Shown here one piece after another: positions 15,686-23,772 of a stretch of 27,756 nt of DNA. Each line of letters begins with the position of its first letter. Position 1 is the first letter of the stretch. Under the pieces are notes generated by a model. That model did not search any database. It worked only from the letters and a program-made list of their open reading frames with translations, and had not been told where the DNA came from. Origin of the DNA: Deltaproteobacteria bacterium (GTDB lineage Bacteria; Bdellovibrionota; UBA1018; UBA923); assembly GCA_016194725.1 (NCBI GenBank), contig JACQAW010000124.1:1-27756 (forward strand). Direction: 5' to 3'. The position numbers were made by a program, and so were the translations under genes.

Positions 15686-16747
15686 TCAGGGCTTGGCCAA
15701 TCGACGCTGCCGCACGGCCTGGGCCAGCTCGTCCAATACCTGAACGGTCGTTTCCCAGCTCATGCACGCGTCGGTCACGCTTTTGCCGTAGATGAGCTTT
15801 GACTTGTCGGCAAGGTCCTGTTTGCCTTCGACCAGAAAACTTTCCATCATCACGCCAAAAATTCCCCGCTCGCCCGCGGCCAGCTGCTCGGCCACGGCGC
15901 GCGCCGCCACCGGCTGCTTGAGGTGGCTCTTGCCGCTGTTGCCGTGGCTCAGGTCGACCATCAGTCTTTGTGCAACGCCCGATTTTTCCAAGGCCTCTTT
16001 GGAGCTCTTGATCGTCGCGGAATCGTAGTTGGGGCCTTTGTCGCTGCCACGCAAAATGATGTGGCAGTCCGGATTTCCGCGCGTTGAAACAATCGCAGCC
16101 AGCCCCTGCTCGGTTACGCCCAGAAAGCGGTGTGGATGACGGGCCGAAACCACGCCATCCACCGCCACGCGAATATTGCCGTCCGTGCCGTTCTTGAAAC
16201 CCACGGGCATCGAAAGCCCCGAGGCCAGCTCGCGATGAACCTGGCTTTCGGTGGTACGGGCCCCGATGGCGCCCCACGAAACCAGGTCGGCCGTGTACTG
16301 CGGCGAAATCGGGTCCAAAAACTCGCAGCCCACCGGCATGCCAGCTTCGGTAATCCGACAAAGCAGCTTGCGCGCGATGCGCAGGCCTTCATTGATCGCG
16401 AAACTTCCGTCAAGATGGGGGTCGTTGATCAGCCCTTTCCAGCCCACGGTCGTGCGAGGTTTTTCGAAATAAGCGCGCATGACGATAAACAGCGAATCGC
16501 TCACATTTTCTGCCGCGTTTTTGAGTTTTCCCGCGTATTCCAAAGCCGCGGCCGGATCATGAATCGAGCAAGGGCCCACCACGACGACCAGGCGATCATC
16601 CTGGCCGGCAAGCGAGCGGGCAACGGCTTCGCGGGCCTGGGCAACCTGGGCCGCGACTGTTTCAGTCAGACGAAGCTCTTCGAAGAGCAGCGCGGGAGAA
16701 ATCAGGGGGCGCAGGCTATCCACTCGAACGTCAGTCGTCTTTTGCAT
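15686..16747 (-). CDS. 3-deoxy-D-arabino-heptulosonate-7-phosphate synthase, class I
   Basis: This enzyme makes DAHP from phosphoenolpyruvate and erythrose 4-phosphate, the first step of the shikimate pathway, in the cytoplasm. The 353-residue length fits AroF/AroG/AroH enzymes. Family motifs are clear: VVVVGPCSIHDPAAALEYA, MRAYFEKPRTTVGWKGLINDP, EFLDPISPQYTADLVSWGAIGARTTESQVHRELASGLSMPVGFKNGTDG, HIILRGSDKGPNY and DLSHGNSGK. The metal and substrate ligands (Cys of GPCS, His and Glu of the later motifs) are present. I use ATG 16747 (MQKTTDV) with AGAG upstream; ATGs at 16768 and 16756 are alternatives. Which aromatic amino acid inhibits it cannot be told. It is divergent from the KirBac gene and seems monocistronic. 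Confidence 0.93.
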   Translation of the reverse strand: MQKTTDVRVDSLRPLISPALLFEELRLTETVAAQVAQAREAVARSLAGQDDRLVVVVGPCSIHDPAAALEYAGKLKNAAENVSDSLFIVMRAYFEKPRTTVGWKGLINDPHLDGSFAINEGLRIARKLLCRITEAGMPVGCEFLDPISPQYTADLVSWGAIGARTTESQVHRELASGLSMPVGFKNGTDGNIRVAVDGVVSARHPHRFLGVTEQGLAAIVSTRGNPDCHIILRGSDKGPNYDSATIKSSKEALEKSGVAQRLMVDLSHGNSGKSHLKQPVAARAVAEQLAAGERGIFGVMMESFLVEGKQDLADKSKLIYGKSVTDACMSWETTVQVLDELAQAVRQRRLAKP

Positions 16748-16802
16748 TTTATTCATCTCTTGAAACATAGCACGCCAAAACGCGCTAGCTGAACGTTTTT
16801 TA

Positions 16803-16844
16803 ACCTATTGAATCTCAAGTTCGTCTGTCGCCAAGTCGATAGGT
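16803..16844. promoter_or_regulatory. Interrupted inverted repeat at the KirBac translation start
   Basis: acctattga (16803-16811) and tcgataggt (16836-16844) pair over 8 of 9 bases across a 24-base gap. The right arm includes the AGGT part of the Shine-Dalgarno region just before the GTG at 16849. It could be an operator in the divergent region or an mRNA hairpin that hides the ribosome-binding site. The match is short and could be chance. Confidence 0.2.
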
Positions 16845-16848
16845 AGGC

Positions 16849-17646
16849 GTGATCCAGGAAAAATCAGCTTTAGCACCGGCCTCGACGCGCGACAGCCGGG
16901 TGATGGCTCGTGACGGCAGCTTCAAAATCAGACGCATTGGCGAAGAGCGCCGCCTGGGCACCGACTTCTATCATTTCCTGCTCGTACTCAAATGGTGGCA
17001 GTTTCTCGGCATATTCGTGGTCGCCTACCTGGCTATAAATCTGGTTTTTGCGCTGGCCTATTTTCTCTGCGGCCCCGAGGGACTGGAAGGAATCTCACAG
17101 ACTGATCTCAGCTCGCGGTATCTTCAAGACTTCTTCTTCAGCGTTCAGACCTTCGCGACCATTGGATATGGCCGCCTGGTTCCGGTGGGGCTTGCAGCCA
17201 ACATCCTGGTTACCATCGAGGCGCTCGTGGGGCTTTTAGCGGTTGCGGTGTCAACCGGCCTCATCTTTGCCCGCGTCTCGAAGCCCACCGCACGGGTTGC
17301 CTTTAGCGATGTCGCGGTCATCACGCCGGTCGATGGCGTACCGTCGCTGATGATTCGGCTTGCCAATCGGCGCATGAACCAGATTGTCGACGCCCGCGCA
17401 AGCGTGACCCTGAGCTACGAAGAAAAGACGAGCGAAGGGCAGGAATACCGCAATCTCTACGATCTCAAGCTCGAGCGGGATACCTCGTCGGCCTTCGCGC
17501 TGTCATGGACCGTGGTGCACGAGATCACGAAAGACAGCAAGCTTCACGGCTTGACGCTCGAACAGCTACGCGCGCGAGACGCTATTGTCATCGTGACGCT
17601 GGTTGGAATAGACGAGACCTTCAATCAGACCGTGCATGCGAAGTAA
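16849..17646 (+). CDS. KirBac-type inward-rectifier potassium channel, C-terminally short
   Basis: A 265-residue protein starting at GTG 16849. Residues 41-73 contain the slide helix and TM1 (HFLLVLKWWQFLGIFVVAYLAINLVF). The pore helix and selectivity filter read FFFSVQTFATIGYG (95-108), and TM2 is LVTIEALVGLLAVAVSTGLIFARVSKPTARV. The cytoplasmic Kir domain is recognisable (VDGVPSLMIRLANRRMNQI; LYDLKLERDTSSAFALSWTVVHEI; IVIVTLVGIDETFNQTVHAK). In family members the last motif (ETFxQTVHAR) is followed by about 35 more residues with HSY and a WGARFVDI-like strand. Here a stop follows at once, so the channel lacks its final beta-strands. It would conduct K+ across the inner membrane; whether it still assembles is uncertain. 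Confidence 0.88.
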   Translation: MIQEKSALAPASTRDSRVMARDGSFKIRRIGEERRLGTDFYHFLLVLKWWQFLGIFVVAYLAINLVFALAYFLCGPEGLEGISQTDLSSRYLQDFFFSVQTFATIGYGRLVPVGLAANILVTIEALVGLLAVAVSTGLIFARVSKPTARVAFSDVAVITPVDGVPSLMIRLANRRMNQIVDARASVTLSYEEKTSEGQEYRNLYDLKLERDTSSAFALSWTVVHEITKDSKLHGLTLEQLRARDAIVIVTLVGIDETFNQTVHAK

Positions 17647-17804
17647 GTGCCAAGCCTGGCCGTGAGCGCCTTGACGTAGTATTCCTGCGGCGAAAGTTCG
17701 CCCGGCCTTTGGGGTGGCGCCGAAAAATCGGGATCATGCTTCTAGCGCGGGCTCAGGTCGTAAATTTGAGCCGGGCAGATCGCCGGGACCTGATTGGCAT
17801 TTCT
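17625..17804 (-). other. Coding-like antisense remnant in frame behind the membrane protein gene
   Basis: Continuing the frame of the minus-strand membrane protein past its TGA (17805-17807) gives a protein-like stretch. It reads VPAICPAQIYDLSPR, then TAG (17742-17744), then KHDPDFSAPPQRPGELSPQE and YYVKALTARLGTYF to a TGA at 17625-17627. Third codon positions are GC-rich as in the neighbouring genes. It overlaps the last 22 bases of the KirBac gene. It may be the remnant of a C-terminal coding segment left by a deletion that also removed the KirBac end, or it may be chance. Confidence 0.25.
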
Positions 17805-18881
17805 TCAGCGATTCATGCGCAAAACCGTTTCACGCACCGAGGTTTCGCGCATCTTCCAGATATACCCGTCATAAAGAAAATGAACGTACGAGTTATAGGT
17901 TGTGTAACCCAGGACCAGCGCGATCGACTCGCTGCGGTGTGCAGGCAGGCGTTTGAGCAGAAGATAAAAAGCGACGACGCCCACGATCCAGACCGGATTC
18001 ATGATCCAGCGATTTTTCATCCACGCCGCCAGCGTTGGCCGGCGCGCGCCATAAATATTCACGAACGCGATATACTCTATCGCATGGCTGAAGCCGAAAG
18101 CGATGTATCCAATAACGATCGAGTAGGCGAACGTCGAAAGCAACAGCGCGATTGACGCCGCATAGATGAGTTTGGGAATACTTGCCGCGCTGAAGTTCGA
18201 ACGCTCCTGCCCCAGCCACCGCCACGAGTAATAGGCCGCAGGCAGCAGCGTGGGCACGAAAAGGTATCTGGTCAGGGGCAGCAGCGGCGCCAGAAAGCTG
18301 ATGTCGATCCGCTTCCAGGCCGCGACTTCATGAATAAGCACGTCACCATATTTTGCGATCAGTGCTGCGCTCAGGAATAGCGACCACGCCAGCAGCATGT
18401 TGCACTCGAGCCTGGCATCGCCATAGCCCAACCTTACGGCGTAAGCGCGCAGCACGCCGTATTTTTGCATGATGATGTGAAAGACGTTCCAAACTCCGCC
18501 CGGCACCGATATCACCACCAGCATCACGTACAGGTTATGGCTCCACGGATGCGGAAAGTAGCCGGCAAACGCGAAGGGCAGCATGGCCAGAAAGAGCAGA
18601 ACCGGAAACCACACGTAGGTTGCCCGTCGTTTGGCGAATTCGACGGAGTCCGCGTAAACCAATCCATAAGTATAATGGCGGTGAATGCGAATCACGAAGT
18701 TGGTGACGGTAAACAGCACGAGCAGCAGGGGCGAACAGCTGTCGAAGCCCACCAGATCGCACACTGGCTGCTGGTCCCGCGCCGCCACCCATGCGCAGAA
18801 CGCGACGACGGGCAGCCAGTTGAACGCCAGCAGCACCGTATCGAGCGCCGGACTGTGAATCCAAGCCAGTTCCCGTTTCAT
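17805..18881 (-). CDS. Polytopic membrane protein with conserved histidines, unknown
   Basis: A 358-residue protein with about eight hydrophobic segments. Histidines sit near membrane boundaries: IHRHYTYGLVY, WNVFHIIMQKYGVLRAY, FGFSHAIEYIAFVNIYG and YVHFLYDGYIWKMR near the C-terminus. The FHIIMQKYGxLR and HFxYDGxIWKxR patterns recur, from memory, in an uncharacterised bacterial membrane family with some likeness to Brp/Blh-type beta-carotene oxygenases. I do not assign that activity. The ATG at 18881 is followed backward by AAAAAA and TAGAAT with no Shine-Dalgarno, suggesting a leaderless or very short-leader transcript. It is divergent from the protease gene by only 14 bases. A GAC/TAG-interrupted continuation downstream is listed separately. 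Confidence 0.8.
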   Translation of the reverse strand: MKRELAWIHSPALDTVLLAFNWLPVVAFCAWVAARDQQPVCDLVGFDSCSPLLLVLFTVTNFVIRIHRHYTYGLVYADSVEFAKRRATYVWFPVLLFLAMLPFAFAGYFPHPWSHNLYVMLVVISVPGGVWNVFHIIMQKYGVLRAYAVRLGYGDARLECNMLLAWSLFLSAALIAKYGDVLIHEVAAWKRIDISFLAPLLPLTRYLFVPTLLPAAYYSWRWLGQERSNFSAASIPKLIYAASIALLLSTFAYSIVIGYIAFGFSHAIEYIAFVNIYGARRPTLAAWMKNRWIMNPVWIVGVVAFYLLLKRLPAHRSESIALVLGYTTYNSYVHFLYDGYIWKMRETSVRETVLRMNR

Positions 18882-18895
18882 TTTTTTATTCTAAC

Positions 18896-19798
18896 ATGAA
18901 TACGTCGGCCAAACTGAAGCGCTGCGCCTTGAGTTGCCGTGCGGCAGCACTACAGTCCTTGGAAGTGAAATATCTGGGAAGGACCTGCTCGCTACTGCTC
19001 ATCTCTCTCTCCACCACGGGGCTGGCTCGCGAGGTGATTTCAGGCGCGATTGTCGGAGGCGAACCGGTGCAGAGTACGGATGCGGTCGCGCGCTCGACAG
19101 TGGCACTGGGGTTTGCGCCAACGTCTAATCCAGGTGACGAGGTCGACTCATTCTGCTCAGGCTCGCTGGTCGCGCCCGATCTTGTCATTACGGCCGCGCA
19201 TTGCATGCAGGGAGCCCAAAACACCTTTGTCATTTTCGAAACCAACGCGCTGACGGCAAAACCTCGCGCCGCGCGCGTGATTGGCTACGAAATTCCAGAA
19301 AGCTATCAAGGTGGCTATGACCACGTCGACCCGGGTATCCCGGTTTCCAAAGATAACGACGATATCGCGCTGGTCCTTTTCGCAGGCGCGGCGCCTTCGG
19401 ATTACGCGCCAATTTCGCTCGCGCCGGCCGATCCTGCTCCGGTCACTGGCCAGCTTGTCACTATCGCGGGATATGGCCATTCTGTTTTGGGCAATCAGTC
19501 GCAAGACCGAATTGGGATTTTAAGAAAGGCCGATTTTCGCGTGTTAAGTGCTGATTATGCACGCACCGAGATTGCAATTGACGGCTCGCTGGGGCCGCAA
19601 AATGCGGGCGGCGATTCGGGTGGCCCGGCATTTCTGCAGCTCGACGGCCGCAGTTTTCTTTTTGCGGTCTGCAACTGGGGACGCCAGGATCGCTTTTCGG
19701 TTTTTGCGAAAATCAGACCCCATTTGCCCTGGCTGCAGCAAGCCGCCGGTAAGTTGCATCGAATTTTTCATGCCGGAAAATCCAATCCAAGTGATTGA
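18896..19798 (+). CDS. Secreted trypsin-like serine protease (S1 family)
   Basis: A 300-residue protein with the full chymotrypsin-fold triad: H102 in VITAAHC, D156 in DDIALVLF and S241 in GGDSGGP. The mature enzyme probably begins at IVGGEPV (52-58) after removal of a signal and short propeptide. The hydrophobic signal core is CSLLLISLSTTGLA (31-44). From ATG 18896 this leaves a long n-region, so an in-frame GTG at 18965 (residue 24, giving a normal signal) is a real alternative. Neither start has a good ribosome-binding site. Such exported trypsin-like proteases are common in predatory Bdellovibrionota, where they are thought to help degrade prey protein. That role is inference here. Confidence 0.88.
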   Translation: MNTSAKLKRCALSCRAAALQSLEVKYLGRTCSLLLISLSTTGLAREVISGAIVGGEPVQSTDAVARSTVALGFAPTSNPGDEVDSFCSGSLVAPDLVITAAHCMQGAQNTFVIFETNALTAKPRAARVIGYEIPESYQGGYDHVDPGIPVSKDNDDIALVLFAGAAPSDYAPISLAPADPAPVTGQLVTIAGYGHSVLGNQSQDRIGILRKADFRVLSADYARTEIAIDGSLGPQNAGGDSGGPAFLQLDGRSFLFAVCNWGRQDRFSVFAKIRPHLPWLQQAAGKLHRIFHAGKSNPSD

Positions 19799-20077
19799 AA
19801 CCACTTATTTTAACTTGTTTTTCTCATTTAGATCGAATGATTATTTTCCCGGCGACAAGCATTTATGATTGGCCGCGCCAAAGCAAGCTTTAACGCTTCA
19901 AGTCAATCACTTGGGCCAAAACCACACTCTTAATCATTACCAATAGTTATATAGTAAATTAGTCAACTGTAGGAGCATTCTATCCGCCTTTTATTTCAGA
20001 CTATTTTAATCTTGTAGTTAATTTTAGTAGCAGATATGTATGGGAAAATTGCTTCTTTTGGATTAAAGAGAACCAAG
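19799..20077. other. AT-rich intergenic region before the acyltransferase gene
   Basis: These 279 bases are clearly more AT-rich than the surrounding genes and have no credible ORF. They probably hold the promoter of the downstream gene (T/A-rich boxes near 20000-20060), but no single promoter can be chosen. A perfect 12-base inverted repeat has its left arm at 19787-19798, covering the protease stop, and its right arm at 19903-19914 (tcaatcacttgg). Confidence 0.4.
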
Positions 20078-21064
20078 ATGACATATCCGACCAATAATAT
20101 CTTTACTTCATCCAAATGGAATGACCGTATTGCAGCCCTGAACCTGCTCTCACCCACATTTACCACACTAAATTTGTATGGATTAAAATTGGCTTTATTG
20201 CGAAGCGGCATCTGGGTCGACTTCGAAGAATGGCCCAAAGCGGGGCCACTCCCCCCCATTCGCACCGCCACTAAAGCTGATGCGAAGGTCGACTGGGTCG
20301 TTTACCGCAAGCTGCTCACGGAACAAACGACACCCGAGCAGATCGAGAACCTTGGACAGTCGTTGCCCTTCTACAAACGTCCCTTCGTCACGGCCTACAC
20401 GACTTCGCCTTACCTCGATCTGACTCAGCCGCTGAACTGTAAGAAATCGGCCATTGCCCACATTTATCGTACCGAACGCAAACTCACCCGCGAAGTCGGC
20501 GCACCGGTGCTGCGCGAGTTCAACACGCCCGAAGAGCGGGCCGAGTGGTTTGAGTGGTATGTGGCTTTTCAACGCGTACAGAATCGCATCTCGGACGAGC
20601 AATACGAGATTTTGAAAAAGTGGACCCAGGACGGCGAAAAGCCGGAATGGATGCATCTGACCGGGCTCATGGTCAATGACGTGCCCCTGGCCATGGGGCT
20701 CTTCTATTACTCGGACGGCGTTTTTTACTATTTCTCGAGCACCATGTCGCCCGACCCCCAATATCGCAAGTACGGCCCGGGCAAGCTGTTCGTCGAAAAG
20801 CTGATTCAGCAGACGATCACCCGGGGTGGCCGAACATTTGATTTCCTCCAAGGCGAGCATAACTACAAGGCGCATTGGAATCCAACAAACCGCGTCCTTT
20901 ATCAGTGCATCTACCCTCATTCGCCCAAGGGCTTGATCGCCCTGATGCTGTTCAAGCTGAAAAAAATGCTCAGAAAAGACAACGTGCTGACCACTCCGCT
21001 GGAAGCACCGGCGCAGCAGGACCCGACTCCTGCCTTCGAAAACATCCAAAGCGGGCTCGGCTGA
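20078..21064 (+). CDS. CelD/BioF2-like acetyltransferase (GNAT fold)
   Basis: A 328-residue protein from ATG 20078, with AAAGAGA 6-11 bases upstream. An in-frame ATG at 20036 would add 14 residues without a ribosome-binding site. The C-terminal half matches the Acetyltransf_6 (BioF2-like, CelD) pattern: WMHLTGLMVNDVPLAMGLFY, FYYFSSTMSPDPQYRKYGPG, then FDFLQGEHNYKAHWNPTNRV. The last block is the typical DFLxGxxxYKxxW signature. Such proteins transfer acyl groups, often in polysaccharide or lipid-linked modification, but the substrate here is unknown. There is no signal or membrane helix, so it is cytoplasmic. The first 100 bases are more AT-rich than the rest. It converges on the MocR gene, 46 bases away. 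Confidence 0.8.
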   Translation: MTYPTNNIFTSSKWNDRIAALNLLSPTFTTLNLYGLKLALLRSGIWVDFEEWPKAGPLPPIRTATKADAKVDWVVYRKLLTEQTTPEQIENLGQSLPFYKRPFVTAYTTSPYLDLTQPLNCKKSAIAHIYRTERKLTREVGAPVLREFNTPEERAEWFEWYVAFQRVQNRISDEQYEILKKWTQDGEKPEWMHLTGLMVNDVPLAMGLFYYSDGVFYYFSSTMSPDPQYRKYGPGKLFVEKLIQQTITRGGRTFDFLQGEHNYKAHWNPTNRVLYQCIYPHSPKGLIALMLFKLKKMLRKDNVLTTPLEAPAQQDPTPAFENIQSGLG

Positions 21065-21110
21065 CATGACCGCGCGCTGACGAGATGAGCCGCGCCGACT
21101 GAGTTTTCGG

Positions 21111-22565
21111 TTACCTGCGCGTGAACAGCGGCTCCAGCGCCTTGATTCCCAGCTGGAGCTGGTCACTGGTCATGGTCGAAAATCCCAGCCGCACGTGGGT
21201 GCCTTTGCCATTGGAGCGATAAACCCATTCGGGCGCAACCAGCACGCCCCGCTCGAGCGCCTCGCGTGCGAAGGTGCGCGAGTCGCGATGGGTATCAAGC
21301 CAAAGCGCCATGCCCCCCTCCGGGTCACGCCAGTCGATTTTCGCACCTCGCGCTTGTGCCGCTCCCAGGGCCGCGATTAAGGCGTCTCGCTGCCCGTGAT
21401 AGTGGCGGCGCATTCGCCGCACGTGCCGCTCCACTCCACCCGACGCCATCCAGCGCGCCAGCGCATCCTGCATGACCGCCTCGTTCTGATGCGTCGACAG
21501 CCTGCGCAGCTGAATCAGCGGCGTTTCGAGCTCACGCGGTACAGCCACGAAGCCCACGCGGGCCGACGGAAACAGGATTTTCGAGAAAGTTCCCGCGTAG
21601 AGCACCCGACCCTCGGGGTCCTGGCTCGCAAGCGGCGGCAACGGCTGCGTGAGATAGTGAATCTCGTGGTCGTAATCTTCCTCGAAGATCGCGACACCAT
21701 GCCTGGACGCGATCTCGTACAAGCGCATTCGTTTTGGCATGGGCATGGTGGCCGTGCTGGGAAACTGATGCAGCGGCGTCAGGAACAGCAGCTTGATTTT
21801 CCTGCGCGCCGCCAGCTTTTCAAAGAGACCCAGGTCCAGCCCATCTGCGCCAACCTGTACGAAGTCGATCTTTACGCCCATGACCCGAAACAGCTCGCGC
21901 GCGGGCGGATAGCCGGGGTCCTCCATCGCCACTCGATCGCCGGGCGCGAGCAGGAGCTGCGAAAGCAGCAGCAGCGCCTCGCCCGTGCCGTTGGTGATGA
22001 AAATGCTGCGTCCCTCGATACCACGCAGGCGCCTTAGATATTCCTCGATGGCCGCGAGCAGCGAAGGTATTCCCCGCGGGCTGCCATAGTCGAAAAGCGC
22101 GGCCTTCGGCTTGCGAAGAACATCGAGCATGTGCGACCGGAATTCACGCAGCGGAAACAGGCTGGGATCGGCAAAGCCCCAGCGAAAGGCATAGGGAACG
22201 GGTTGTTCGGGCTGAATCGGCTCAAGCCACGATTCGCGCACGAGCTGCCACTTGAACGCCGCCACCGGCGCGGGCGCGCTGCGTTTGGCCTGCCCCGAAT
22301 GCCCGGAAAAGTCCGAGGGCAGCTCGCGCGAGACGCGGTAGCTCTTGCGCTGCTCAGCCGTTATCCACCCTTCGGCCAGGAGCTCGGAAAACGCCGCGAT
22401 GACGGTGTTGCGATGCGTATCCAGATTTCGCGCCAGCTCGCGGGTCGAAGGCGTTGCCTCACCCGGCAGCAGTCGTCCGTCCAGAATGGACTGCCGCATG
22501 GCTTGAGCGATTCGCAGATAAAGAGGCTGGCCCTCAGCGGAAACACTGAGCTGAAATACCCTCAT
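21111..22565 (-). CDS. MocR/GabR-type regulator (GntR domain fused to aminotransferase)
   Basis: From ATG 22565 (MRVFQLSVSAEGQPLYLRIA) the protein has 484 residues; an ATG at 22583 is also possible. Residues 12-80 form a GntR winged helix (LLPGEATPSTRELARNLDTHRNTVIAAFSELLAEGW). From about 125 the chain is a class I aminotransferase domain: FDYGSPRGIPSLLAAIEEYL, ITNGTGEALLLLSQLLLAPGD, EDPGYPPARELF, the PLP-contacting EEDYDHE, and GTFSKILFPSARVG with the Schiff-base lysine near 329. MocR proteins bind PLP and an amine effector to control vitamin B6, GABA or taurine genes. The usual divergent target gene is absent: upstream lies a 364-base gap and then the App1 gene. The regulon is therefore unknown. 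Confidence 0.92.
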   Translation of the reverse strand: MRVFQLSVSAEGQPLYLRIAQAMRQSILDGRLLPGEATPSTRELARNLDTHRNTVIAAFSELLAEGWITAEQRKSYRVSRELPSDFSGHSGQAKRSAPAPVAAFKWQLVRESWLEPIQPEQPVPYAFRWGFADPSLFPLREFRSHMLDVLRKPKAALFDYGSPRGIPSLLAAIEEYLRRLRGIEGRSIFITNGTGEALLLLSQLLLAPGDRVAMEDPGYPPARELFRVMGVKIDFVQVGADGLDLGLFEKLAARRKIKLLFLTPLHQFPSTATMPMPKRMRLYEIASRHGVAIFEEDYDHEIHYLTQPLPPLASQDPEGRVLYAGTFSKILFPSARVGFVAVPRELETPLIQLRRLSTHQNEAVMQDALARWMASGGVERHVRRMRRHYHGQRDALIAALGAAQARGAKIDWRDPEGGMALWLDTHRDSRTFAREALERGVLVAPEWVYRSNGKGTHVRLGFSTMTSDQLQLGIKALEPLFTRR

Positions 22566-22583
22566 ATAAAAACAAGATAGCAT

Positions 22584-22947
22584 CCGGAGTTATTTGTGTC
22601 GAACGTGCGCCTCGAACGTAGGCCCGGCGGGGTATAGCTTCTTGAAAACGCGGTCTGCTACCTGAGGCTGGGTTTCGCTGACGATAGCGTTCTCAACACT
22701 ATTGAGGAAGCGGAAAAAATGCGACTGACCACTGAACCCTACCCATTTTTGATGACCAGCCCCTGAACAGGTGTTGAGCCTGGTTAGTATTCCGGGCAGG
22801 TGCGGGCCCCAAGCCCAATGAGTCTTCCCAGCAGATGACAGGTGGTAATTCCAATGGAGTTTCCGCTGGATCGCGGCGACCACCTCGGAACGGGAATCAG
22901 CTCGCGGGGTATGCTGCTTGCTATGTTGCAAGCAACGAGGCTTTACG
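22584..22947. other. 364-base gap holding a possible decayed small gene and a hairpin
   Basis: On the plus strand a GTG at 22596 is preceded by GGAG at a good distance, but the frame meets TAG after 13 codons (22635-22637). It then reads LLENAVCYLRLGFADDSVLN and TIEEAEKMRLTTEPYPFLMT to a stop at 22764-22766, which looks protein-like. On the minus strand an open frame (22590-23036) runs through the same stretch but overlaps the App1 start. From 22767 to 22910 I see nothing definite. A hairpin lies at 22915-22934. The promoters of the MocR and App1 genes must also lie here. Confidence 0.35.
22915..22934 (+). promoter_or_regulatory. Hairpin just upstream of the App1 start
   Basis: tgcttgc (22915-22921) and gcaagca (22928-22934) form a perfect 7-bp stem around a 6-base loop (tatgtt). 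The stem ends two bases before the probable ribosome-binding site (gagg, 22937-22940) of the gene starting at ATG 22948. It may shape the 5' leader or be a small operator. Confidence 0.3.
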
Positions 22948-23772
22948 ATGATCCTTCGAATGCTGGCTCTATTAATTTTTCTTACCCTGTCCGCCTCGGC
23001 CAGCACGCTGGTGACCGATATCGACGATACGATCAAGATGACCGATGTTTCCGACCTGGGGCTTACCGTGATTCGCGGGCTTTTTGGCGCCCCAGCCTTT
23101 GCCGGAATGGCTACTCTCTATGGCGCCATGGACCCTGAACACGAGCTTATCGCGCTAAGCGGCGGCCCGCAGTTTACCGCAGGCAAGGTGAAGCGATTTC
23201 TCGACGACTCCGGATTTCACGCGTCAATAGTGCTGCTCAAACCCTCGCTTTTCGACAACACATCCGATCACAAAGTCAGGTGGCTGAACAAGCTGGCCGA
23301 GCAACGCGGCGGTGGCTTTATCCTTGTCGGCGACGACACCGAAAAAGACCCCGAGTCGTTTGAACGGTTTCGGGCCATGCACGCTGACCGCGTTACCGCC
23401 ATGTACATTCGCATCGTCGTCGACCGTCCCGTGCCCGACGGCATCAAGCGCTTCCACACGGCGCTCGACATTGCCGACGAGGAGTTTCTGGCCGGCAGGC
23501 TTTCGTCGGCGGACTTCATGAAGGTGGGCCTGGACCTGCTTCAGGCCCCCGATGATACTTTTCTTCCCGAGTATGCGGCGTGCCCGCTCAGGTACCTGAC
23601 CGATGATCGAATTCACGACGCCGCGGTCGCGGGAATGCGCCATGCCGTGGGCCGGCGCCTGCTCAAGCTTTGCGGCAAACGCTATTCGAATCCGAACTGG
23701 CGCCGCTTTTACGACCGTAAACGCCGTCGTGGGCTCCCACAACATGGATTCGCGCAGCAAGGTTTTGAATAG
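22948..23772 (+). CDS. Exported App1-type phosphatidate phosphatase (DUF2183), altered C-terminus
   Basis: The start is ATG 22948, with CGAGG 7 bases upstream. The signal peptide is MILRMLALLIFLTLSASA. The HAD-like catalytic motif is VTDIDDTIKMTDV (D24, D26, D27). Motif II is IALSGGPQFTAGKVKRFLDD, a Lys-containing HKVRWLNKLA helix follows, and motif IV is FILVGDDTEKDPESF, as in the App1 catalytic family (PF09949) that dephosphorylates phosphatidate and related lipids. Its position outside the cytoplasm suggests action on membrane lipids. Up to about residue 255 the sequence is protein-like. The last 17 residues (RRRGLPQHGFAQQGFE) are an artefact of frame, because at 23722 the sense continues one base off as a phospholipase-D tail. 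The phosphatase part itself looks intact. Confidence 0.8.
   Translation: MILRMLALLIFLTLSASASTLVTDIDDTIKMTDVSDLGLTVIRGLFGAPAFAGMATLYGAMDPEHELIALSGGPQFTAGKVKRFLDDSGFHASIVLLKPSLFDNTSDHKVRWLNKLAEQRGGGFILVGDDTEKDPESFERFRAMHADRVTAMYIRIVVDRPVPDGIKRFHTALDIADEEFLAGRLSSADFMKVGLDLLQAPDDTFLPEYAACPLRYLTDDRIHDAAVAGMRHAVGRRLLKLCGKRYSNPNWRRFYDRKRRRGLPQHGFAQQGFE

Noticed and set aside
20195..21166. 323-codon minus-strand open frame over the acyltransferase gene
   Set aside because: The plus strand has the DFLxGxxxYKxxW acyltransferase signature and a good start; the minus frame has no motif and runs past the neighbouring gene end.
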